The notes under the pieces are model-generated. The model did no database searches, was not told where the DNA came from, and saw only the letters and a list, made by a program, of their open reading frames with translations. A DNA stretch of 21,249 bases. It comes from Oidiodendron maius Zn. Taxonomy: Eukaryota; Ascomycota; Leotiomycetes; Myxotrichaceae. Positions 10,613-21,249 of the stretch are shown here, one piece after another (the first letter of the stretch is position 1; each line of letters begins with the position of its first letter). The translations under genes and the position numbers were made by a program. The stretch lies in NCBI GenBank assembly GCA_000827325.1, contig KN832899.1:197793-219041 (forward strand), given 5' to 3'.

Positions 10613-11591
10613 AGCGGAATCCAGATATTATGAATGAGACAGCAAAGCTGTAAAGTTACGAAGTCCTTGTCGCGAGAGGGGCCAGAATGCCCAAAGACCA
10701 CTCGTTATATAACTACTTTTCTCTTCACGCCATTCAATCCGGCAGCATCGTCGACATGACCAATGCTCCGGCCATTATTCCGTCACCGATGTATTGATCA
10801 TTGCTAATCTCTAAATCTAGCGAACTAGGGTAATTTTATAGTTAGCCATACGTGGTAAATTTTAATAAATAACCGGGCCTAGCTGGGTGTTTAGGTTGCA
10901 TCCAGGACAGCTGCGGGAAGAAAAAGGCGCGAGGCGCGCCCGGGCGATTGATTGTCATGCCGTAAATAGCGCGAATAATTCTGACAGCAGTGAACAACAT
11001 CGATCTCCGGCTGCGGGCAGAAAAAGATCTGCTCGAATTGCCCCAGCTGCTGCGAACGAAAACCTTCTGCCTTGAGAATCTCCCACATTCGTCTAGTTAG
11101 CGACTCGCAAGGCACGCTCAAGACTCTGTATCTGAGGACCGGAATTGCACAGGGGGTGACGAGGGATATGCTACATATTTGGACATTGTCACAGTGTTGA
11201 CTCGCTTTAAAGCCACGTACGACGTTTCCTTGCCGAGTAGCAATATTTCTCGCGCATTACTCCGAAGTTTTAAATAATGCTGGAATATTTAAACACTATG
11301 AGGATAAAGCAGACTGTTGGAGAATTAATAGGCGGCTGGGCTTACTGTTGGTAGTATATGTTGAGTGTTGTCTAGGAAGGATTATAGTGCGACAGTATAC
11401 GCAACACTGTACAGCACAGCCACGTTACTTATGCGACCCTCGGATATATATAGGGTAGCTCCTCCCTCTCTAGTTTTAAGAATCAAGTCGTCAACTCCAC
11501 TTCAAATATTGTCAATAGTATATAACCAATGTACGAACTAGTGGCAGTCTCTGACCTCAATACACGATTTTTACAACACAGTATACTCTCT
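10613..11591. other. intergenic region between GH28-like and GH2 genes
   Basis: The left part is the promoter of the GH28-like gene. Bases 10,890-11,120 are richer in GC than their surroundings. On the minus strand they hold a 76-codon frame that looks protein-like (for example LTRRMWEILKAEGF) but belongs to no family I recognise; it may be a gene remnant. The same stretch has a 16-base sequence repeated exactly 100 bases apart (ctgcggg[a/c]agaaaaag at 10,911 and 11,011). Between 11,130 and 11,591 I see nothing but presumed GH2 3' flank. Confidence 0.4.
10705..10714 (-). promoter_or_regulatory. TATA box of the GH28-like gene
   Basis: The palindromic GTTATATAAC lies about 95-100 bases upstream of the ATG at 10,612, a normal distance for a fungal core promoter. 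Confidence 0.45.
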
Positions 11592-14654
<3,063 letters not shown>

Positions 14655-14871
14655 TTAGGCTGTGAGTTTCAAGACTTGTTTGAACTCAAATATAAATACA
14701 GACAATGGCGTAGCGTTTCAATACTCAATTATCAGGTACAAATGCAGTATATGGGTCAGAGTTGGGACTTATCATAAGACAGAGTGCTATAATTCGACCT
14801 TAGATGCGCTCCAATGACATAAAATGGAGCACCCCGCGGTGTTGAGAACTAGCGTTATTAGGATGTAGTTA

Positions 14872-14927
14872 ATAGGGAGTTAGGGAGTTAGGGAATTAGG
14901 GAATTAGGAAATTAGGAAATTAATGAA
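14872..14927 (+). repeat. 8-base tandem repeat, TTAGGGAR-like
   Basis: Seven consecutive 8-base units occur in order: atagggag, ttagggag, ttagggaa, ttagggaa, ttaggaaa, ttaggaaa, ttaatgaa. The core units contain TTAGGG, the common fungal telomere hexamer, but the period is 8. The third to sixth units form two adjacent identical pairs, each differing from the next by one G-to-A step. Confidence 0.75.
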
Positions 14928-15143
14928 ATAGGCTTTTTGACAACTGAGGCTCCAGACAAATGGCGAAAGGTAGGCTTTGTCGGGGGATGTCCCGATCGTT
15001 GTTGCGGTATCCGGAAGCTAGTCCAGTTTCGGTGGCTGTAACCAACTCAAAATCCTAATGCTGAAGGGGAACATGAAATTGCGTGCTGAAACCATTTGAT
15101 TTTTCTGAGACTGTATTTGGAATACCAGCCTAGTCACTAAGTA

Positions 15144-15173
15144 TAAAGGTGGTGGGTTTAAGCACCACCTTTA
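15144..15173. promoter_or_regulatory. perfect 11-bp inverted repeat (hairpin or dyad site)
   Basis: TAAAGGTGGTG at 15,144-15,154 is followed after 8 bases by its exact complement CACCACCTTTA at 15,163-15,173. Its place inside the GH2/transporter divergent region suggests a dyad binding site, but a hairpin from a small mobile element is also possible. Confidence 0.5.
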
Positions 15174-15207
15174 GAAGAACAGGTCATGTTTGCCTGAAAA
15201 TACTGGT

Positions 15208-15219
15208 CATCACGTGATG
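15208..15219. promoter_or_regulatory. 12-bp palindrome with E-box core
   Basis: CATCACGTGATG is a perfect palindrome around CACGTG, the core recognised by fungal bHLH regulators such as Cbf1 and SREBP types. It lies 35 bases beyond the hairpin and about 560 bases upstream of the GH2 start. Confidence 0.45.
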
Positions 15220-15391
15220 TTTCATCGGACCCACCAAGCGTGAGAATACTTCATCGGGCTATGATTTCTAGTTAATAAATTACCAATACTCTCTTTCCAT
15301 GTCATGATTGTACCTATCATGCTTCAGCATCTCCCTAAGTTTTTGCTCTAAACTCATCATTTCCTTCGCTCTATTTCAGCTCTCAATCAGC

Positions 15392-15571
15392 ATGCCGGCT
15401 CCTTCGAGTGACGAACCCAGCGCCATCAGAACCATGAAAGACTCGGATGCCACGCATATTGAGGATACGCCAGCCTTAATAGCTGAGGTAGTGACTGATG
15501 CCAACCCTTCGCCATGGACCTTGAGGATGTTTAAACTGTGTATATTCCTACTCTTAGCTACCTCTGCGTAA
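15392..15571 (+). pseudogene. truncated first exon of a second MFS sugar transporter
   Basis: From the ATG at 15,392 the frame gives about 59 residues. The polar N-terminus is followed by SPWTLRMFKLCIFLLLAT, which resembles the entry into helix 1 of fungal sugar porters, just before the usual N-x-x-x-N-G-Y/F-D-G segment. A GTAACA donor-like sequence follows at about 15,565. None of the expected downstream transporter sequence can be found between 15,570 and 16,040, so only the 5' end remains. An in-frame ATG at 15,308 would add a hydrophobic extension read from a pyrimidine-rich leader; I prefer 15,392. It is divergent from the GH2 gene and may have been its permease partner. A short unrelated membrane protein cannot be excluded. 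Confidence 0.55.
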
Positions 15572-16039
15572 CACACTCTGTACAGTACATTAATCTATTG
15601 CAAAAAAAGAACTAGACTTTAAGAAATAAAATTGAAAACTGGACCAAAATTTGCCAAAGAACATTTCACACCTGGAGAATAAAGCGGATCTCTAGCTTGT
15701 TTATACCTTTAAAATAAGTACTAAAGATAGTGTTGTCTATAACTAAATATATTGACTTGATGTCTATAAACTTGGAGACCTTTTTGATCAAAGATATACT
15801 CTTTTAGGAATTTTATAGTCGATCTTAAATATTTATTTAGTGGTTTTGACCATATTACCGTCCGCTTTCTCTGTTCCTTTGAAAAGTTCAGTCATTGATC
15901 TTCAACACACGGCTATGCAGTGCTTATCATCTAACTAATGGGCACTGCTTTTGATCAAATTTCATTGCATAACAGATTATTTAGGAGACTCCGCCACCCC
16001 AAAACTCTATACCTTTCCAATGCCGCAAAATATTTAGGA
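15572..16039. other. gene-free stretch between two pseudogene fragments
   Basis: Rather AT-rich (notably 15,590-15,860) but not as completely RIP-like as the flanks. No frame, RNA gene or repeat is recognisable. The missing body of the transporter fragment at 15,392 is not here. Confidence 0.5.
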
Positions 16040-16465
16040 TATTCTCGGAGCGGTGGTAAGTCGCTGAACTGAGGCAGTAAAGGTGAGGAAATAGCTCTTG
16101 TGATGCTTGATTTGCTAGATTCTGAGAACTTCGAGTATTTGGGAGCCTCTCGCTGGATATTGGCCATGAGGAAGGTTGTGTCGATACCATGATTCATCTG
16201 CAAAAGTGAGGATAAAGCACAAATACACGCAGGCCAGTGCAAATACTAGCCAAAAGGCTGGCCACCATTCCCCAGTCCCAGAAATTATGAAGCCTCCGAA
16301 GCATAGACCACAGTATAGAGCGGTCAGGGATATGAAGGCCTAAAAACCGACCTTACAGGCAAGTTCATGGAAGAAGAACATGCCTTTGATGAATCTGAGA
16401 CCTATCGTCTGAGTGGCACAAAGGGTTACTCCCTGAAGAACTCGAAGGCCCTAGAACATTATGAA
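16040..16465 (-). pseudogene. fragment of an MFS_1-type transporter with nonsense changes
   Basis: One minus-strand frame can be followed from about 16,465 down to 16,040. It reads GLRVLQGVTLCATQTIGL, FIKGMFFFHELACKVGF, then FGGFIISGTGEWWPAFWLV, FADESWYRH and QIKHHKSYFLTF. This is the helix 4 to helix 6 part of fungal drug/general-substrate MFS transporters, including the FFFHE loop and the DESWYRR-like end of helix 6. In-frame TAG codons stand where tryptophan is expected, at 16,340-16,342 and 16,115-16,117 (225 bases apart, so no frame loss between them); a third is likely near 16,452. Both ends of the gene are missing. It is a different MFS subfamily from the intact sugar transporter. Confidence 0.7.
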
Positions 16466-16496
16466 GTTTAAGATAGTCTCTCGAAAACCACATCAT

Positions 16497-16780
16497 TTAA
16501 CGGGATAAAATGTGTCTTATTCAGTCTCGTTGCGCCTTGCATGCTGCTACAGATATTGCCGCCGTAGGTGCTAGAAGGTCGAATGCATGGAATGCACCTG
16601 GCCAAACATGTAATTCCGCTTGTATACCGCACTCCTATAGACAAGATGCATAAGCAACATCTTCATCTCTAAATACTTCCGATACCCTAACATCAATGAA
16701 GGCAGTTAGCAAACAGGAGAGATCAAGTATACAGCTATAGGAGGTATAAACATTGACCTTGTTACCTCTATACTGCTCTC
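16497..16780 (-). pseudogene. C-terminal remnant of an alpha/beta-hydrolase (HSL/Abhydrolase_3 type)
   Basis: The minus-strand frame ending at TAA 16,497-16,499 reads LDLSCLLTAFIDV, SEVFRDEDVAYAS, then QAELHVWPGAFHAFDLLAP and IRHIL. This is the end of hormone-sensitive-lipase-like hydrolases, which usually read DLSGLPPTFIDVG, E.FRDED and LHVWPG.FHGFD, with the catalytic Asp (in RDED) and His (in FHAFD). Two stops replace tryptophan: TAG at 16,635-16,637 and TGA at 16,521-16,523. All landmarks stay in one frame. The upstream part with the nucleophile elbow is absent; beyond about 16,780 the AT-rich flank begins. Confidence 0.72.
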
Positions 16781-17010
16781 CAAGAAGGCATTTCTATACT
16801 ATGATATTACTTCCTTGACTCTAGGTCCCTTCTTCTATATACTACTTACTTAATACTATCTAGTTATAATTGTCTAATATAGAAGATAGAAGCATTTAGA
16901 TATAAAGTTCAAGGTCTCTATAATCATAGATAAGAAAAGAGACTCTAGCTACTAGACTAGTACTAGTAGATAAACTAGTAATAATAAATCTATTCAGATT
17001 AAAACCTAGT
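16781..17010. other. transition into the RIP-mutated right flank
   Basis: Composition drops to AT-only with TpA excess. I recognise no gene or repeat here; it adjoins the inverted-repeat copy starting at about 17,011. Confidence 0.5.
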
Positions 17011-17427
17011 ATTAATATAGGTATATAGTAAACTAGCTAATATAGTAAACTAGCTACTTTTTATGAAATTACTCTCTTTCTTTTATAAAAATCTTTTTTA
17101 AATTAACTATAATATATCTTAAAAAATCAATAAAGCTTAATTAAACCTTACTATTTAAGCTTATAAAAAACACCTAAATTAATCAGTTTATATATTAGCT
17201 AAGATCTACTAAATAGATTATTATAGACTAGACAAGAGACTATATAGTATATTCTCTAGATATAATATCTTAGCTAACTCTTAGAAATTAAAAAATCTAG
17301 AAGAGGATATATTTATAGAATATATTCTTAATCTAGATTCTAAAGGATTTCCTTTTTAACTTTATATTATTAAAGATATAGTAAATTGAATTATTATAAT
17401 ATATTAAAGTAAATATATTAGATTATT
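17011..17427 (-). repeat. inverted repeat, right copy (unidentified transposable element)
   Basis: The reverse complement matches 624-1,040 throughout. This copy keeps more C and G at the differing sites, so it is less mutated. Its outer edge abuts the (ATT)7 tail of the LINE, which suggests the LINE inserted into this copy. The family is not identified. Confidence 0.8.
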
Positions 17428-17442
17428 ATTATTATTATTATT
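17422..17442 (-). repeat. (ATT)7 microsatellite = 3' tail of the LINE
   Basis: Seven perfect ATT units on the plus strand, (AAT)7 in the direction of the LINE, lie at the junction between the LINE 3' end and the inverted-repeat copy. Simple TAA-type tails are known for I/Tad-clade LINEs. The position marks the insertion point. Confidence 0.7.
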
Positions 17443-19701
17443 AATACTCTGTTTAGCTATCTAGTTATAGAACCTCTACTAGAAATATTATAAAGTAAAC
17501 TATACTCCTTAAAGCTAGATAAAACCCTTATATATTAGTCTTTATATATATAAAGTATCTTTACCTAGTCCTTGCTACTACTTAGCTAGTCTTACTACTA
17601 ACTATATAATACTATCTAGAGGCTCTATAACCCCCTTTCTTTCTCCTTCTCTTTCTAGTCCTAGATTACTATATATCTATAAGCTTACTAGAACTTAGGA
17701 AGGCAGCTAGTAGCTAATAGCTACCTTACTACTATTCTAGTATAGGCTAGGTTTACTATTACTGCTATAAAGTTATAGGTAGTTTAAAGGGAGTATAGTA
17801 GGAGGGCTCTTTAAAGCTCCTTTCTCTCTTATTATAGTTCTAGATAATAGAGGACTATATAGGCTAGTGTTTCCTCTATAATACTATAGTAATAAAGCAG
17901 TATATTCACTTCTAGGACCCTTTACTAGAATAGGAATACTTAAAGCTTTATCTTATTTATATAGATCTATATAAGAAGGGAGCTTTTATACTTCTTAAGG
18001 CTTTAGTATTTCTAGAGTACTTTCTTCTCTTTAAATTTAGGGTCTATATCTACTAGTTCTATATTAAGTCCTCTCTAGAACCTAGCCTATATCTTGACTT
18101 TATCTTCCTACTATAGTCTCTAGTCCCTCTTTACTGCTTTATCTATTATTAGCTCCCCTTTAGTATACTATCTATTTATTTACTTTACTTTCTATTCTCC
18201 TTCTTTAGGTAGAAGTTATAGTCCTACTAGTCTGATTCTTATCCTCTACTATTAGAGACAAGTTACTACTATAGTATAAATACTATATACTTTCTTAGCT
18301 ATATCTATATATTTAAGCCTTAACTTAAATTCTATAACTCTCTTATTAAAGTATATATAGATTAATAGAGTAGCTGTTTTAACTTTAAAGTATTAAATCT
18401 AGGTTATATAATATCCTCTAGTTACTATATAGAGATAGTTAGACTATACTATACTAAGGTAGTTAGTAATATCTCTAGAGTTTACTCTTATCTTACTAGA
18501 TTTATACTATATAAATATTCTATATACTATTATTACTCTTATTACTTTAGTATAGATTTCTCTTATATAGACTAGACTATATCTCTAGACTAATACTATA
18601 AGCTTTATAAGTATAAGCTTCTAGATAGCTAGTCTTTTTTTAACTTCTTTTAGATAGTAACTCTACTAGAGCTTTCTATCTAGCTAGACTCTAAGAAATT
18701 AGGCTAACTTTACTAGATTAATTATATATCCTATTAGATAAACTACTTTTAAGAATTCTATATACTTCTAGATAAAGTATATAAGTTTACTCTTTTAAGA
18801 GATAAACTCTATACCTCTTGTTTTAGTCTAGTATTTATAGACTTTAAATATATTCTTAAGTTACTAGTAGTTCTTCTAGATATTATAGCTAGTTATTAGA
18901 AGGTTTATATTATCTATAAATCCTATAATTATTAGGTTTCTATACTTCTCTAGAGCTTTATAGAGTAAGGCTATATAGAGCAGGAATAGAATTAATAATA
19001 AGGGGGATCTCTAGAGGACCTTTACTCTAATCTATATTAGCTTTAATACTTTACTATTAAATATAAGCCTTATAGAGTATACTTTAAAGTAGCTATTAAT
19101 CTACTTTACTACTTATATTAGAAAGCTCTATTTATATAGAATATCTAGAAGCCTAGTATAGTTAATTATATTAAAAGCTCCTTTAATATTAAGCTAGAGT
19201 AGTAAGACTATTATTCTATAGCTTTAGGCTATTTATACTACTTTAATAACTAGATATATAGTAAGTTCTATAAACTACTCTTTTTTATTTTCTATTTAAC
19301 TCTCTAGTAGTAGTTACTATAACTCTACTATATCTATAATTTAACTCTCTATTACCTCTTTAATAAGTTTTCTAACTATACTTAATAGAGAGATTAGTCT
19401 TTAGCCTTTAGCTGTTTATTATTATATTAGTATCTTATCTAGTTTCTTAAGAACTACTACTTCTATACTATAGAACTACTTTAGGAAGTATTTAAGGTTA
19501 AAGCTAGCTTAGATTATAGTTATAAGAATTGTTAAGAGAGGTCTATTATATACCTTTAGGAACTCTACTAGAAGGTTATTACTTAATTCTAGTACCTTTA
19601 TAAAGGATATAATAAAGTCATCTAATCACTAAAGTAAAATACTTTAACTTAGAAGCTGATTAATTATCTATGAATCTCTAAATATTCTCTAGTGAATATT
19701 A

Positions 19702-19744
19702 GGCTATTAATAATAATATCAGACTATTAATAATAATATTAGAC
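19702..19744 (+). repeat. tandem duplication of about 21 bases inside the LINE
   Basis: Two adjacent copies of a[g]actattaataataatat[c/t] follow each other, differing by transitions. The length is a multiple of three, so the ORF2 frame could pass through it. Confidence 0.5.
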
Positions 19745-21249
19745 TCTAGTATTATAAATAATTATTGATAAAGCTATAGTAACTCTCTAATAATTATAAA
19801 TAAGAAGAGATAGCTAACCCTTAAAGAGTAGTATTTAGTCTTATAAATATAGAGACTATTACCTTCTATTTTCTATATACTTATACTATACCTCTTAGAA
19901 CCTCTATACCTTATACCTTCTAGACTCTTTATTTAAGTCTTTCCTTGATTTCCTTTATAATAACTATCTTTTTAATAGGGAATTACTATTAGATTAAAGC
20001 CTCCTTCTAAATAGTATTCTTGATATCTTAAAAGTCTACTTTACTACTAGAGAAGAACCTCCTTACTAAGGTTTTACTCTTTTCTTTATAAGTAAATATT
20101 AACTAAAGGGTATCCTTACTTTAATATAGTAGTAGTATTATTAGTAGCTCTTAAGAGATATAACTTCTTAATTGTATTTATTATTAGAGTTTCTAAAGAG
20201 TCTTTAGCTGCTTTAAGGCTTTAGTAAAAGCTAGTCTTTAATATCTTGTTTATACTTCTTAGATTACTTGTCTTTATTTCTAGATAGTTTCTTAAAGCTT
20301 TATCTATATATATTATAATACTACTATATAGTAGCTATATTATACTACTAATATCTCTACTACTATCTTATCTACTTCCTTATTCTACTATAGTTTACTT
20401 TAACTATAGCTAATCTTATACTATAGGATTAAAATATTAGTAATTCTCTAAAACTACTATATAAACTAATTAGTTATATAATTAAGGGCTTCTAGAGAGC
20501 TAATAAGAAGGGGTATTTTTAGAGTTTTTACTTCTATTACTATTAGGTCTTTATCTATCTTTATCTATAACTACTCTAGTAGTATACTAGAGGGTTACTA
20601 GTACTATATACTTTTAACTTATATAAGTTAGACTATATAGTCTAATCTAGTATAATCTAAGCCTCCCTTATAATATACCTATAATATCTCTATATACTAT
20701 ATAAAGTCTAATATTCTATCTCTATCTTCTTTATACTCTATATTTCTCTATCTAGTAGGTTCTCTCTATAATATAGCTAGTATAAAGTTCTAGTATTATA
20801 TTAGTAAAAGGAATACTTCTATATATTATAAGGTTCTCTCTTCTCTATTTTATTATAGATAGTAGAGGTTTATATTACTAATTACTAGATAGTAACCCTC
20901 TAGTAGTCTCTTAAAGAGTATCTAGAGAGGGCTCTACTAGTCTAATCCTTTATATAGTAAATATATTAACTATATTATTAGTAGTTTAAGTCTATCCTTA
21001 AAGGTAACTCTATACTAGTTTATCTCTATAGCCTATAACTACTCTATAATTCTATAGTATTTATAGATATATAGTACTATCTAGCTATTATCTTTATAGA
21101 CTAGATAGTATTTATTATTAGCTAGATAGTAGAGTTATCTAGTTTCTAAGCTTCTAGCTAGTTTCTATATAGCTATTATATTATACTTACTATAATTCTC
21201 TAGTATAATTAGTACTACTTTTTAGTTCTTTTCTATATTCTAGTATACT

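Larger units (their letters stand above)
17422..21249 (-). mobile_element. RIP-inactivated LINE retrotransposon, Tad1-like, 5' end outside or unresolved
   Basis: Read on the minus strand, ORF2 is still followable in one frame from about 19,630 to 17,780. Reverse-transcriptase landmarks in order: an RPISLL-type block (RLISLL, 19,383-19,400), a DIKGAF-type block (LNIKGAF, 19,170-19,193), the PQGSPLSPILF block (L*RSPLLLILF, within 18,984-19,025) and the FADD site (FIDN, 18,909-18,920). Then come an FLGVWLDRKL-type block and a C-terminal CxC...EETxxH...C-type motif at 17,841-17,900 whose Cys/His codons have become Tyr. Every change seen fits G-to-A or C-to-T mutation. The 3' end is an (AAT)7 tail (17,422-17,442 on the plus strand). 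I did not resolve an endonuclease domain and saw no RNase H between the polymerase and the Cys/His motif. The part beyond about 20,450 could belong to another element. Confidence 0.78.

Noticed and set aside
15308-15391. Upstream ATG extending the MFS fragment with a signal-peptide-like segment
   Set aside because: The extension is translated from a CT-rich leader; sugar porters start with a polar cytosolic tail, as from 15,392.
15955-16242. 95- and 69-codon minus-strand frames
   Set aside because: They are in the wrong frame relative to the recognisable MFS_1 fragment over the same bases.

Overview
The window looks like a piece of a filamentous ascomycete (Pezizomycotina) genome. Introns are short (49-77 nt, GT...AG), the genes match fungal carbohydrate-metabolism families, and the two ends carry the signature of repeat-induced point mutation (RIP). 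In bases 1 to about 1,780 and about 16,760 to 21,249 I noticed no CpG, CpA/TpG are scarce, TpA is very common, and every reading frame is full of TAA/TAG.

Layout. 1-1,780: AT-only remains of transposons, with a possible Ty3/gypsy LTR (100-332) and a repeat (624-1,040) that recurs inverted at 17,011-17,427. 1,780-16,760: an island of ordinary composition with four apparently intact genes, all on the minus strand. From right to left these are a LacZ-type GH2 beta-galactosidase (11,592-14,648), a secreted GH28/GH49-like beta-helix hydrolase (9,116-10,612), a GH95 alpha-L-fucosidase with one intron (5,210-7,565) and an MFS sugar transporter with three introns (2,562-4,392). The right end of the island (15,392-16,780) holds three broken genes: the first exon of a second MFS sugar transporter, a piece of an MFS_1-type transporter, and the C-terminal part of an alpha/beta-hydrolase. 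The last two carry nonsense changes without frame loss. 17,422-21,249: a RIP-destroyed LINE (Tad1-like) on the minus strand. Its ORF2 can still be followed for 500 codons in a single frame, and it ends in an (AAT)7 tail.

How the genes could work together (inference). The GH95 and GH2 enzymes have no signal peptide, so both should act in the cytoplasm. The transporter would bring a small galactoside into the cell, GH95 would remove alpha-1,2-fucose and GH2 would release galactose. The GH28/GH49-like protein has a clear signal peptide and would act outside on a plant polysaccharide. This looks like a compact locus for taking up and breaking down a fucosylated galactoside, such as the side chains of xyloglucan or rhamnogalacturonan I. 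The second transporter remnant is divergent from the GH2 gene, the arrangement known for LAC4-LAC12 in Kluyveromyces. I saw no tRNA, rRNA or CRISPR array and no regulator gene.
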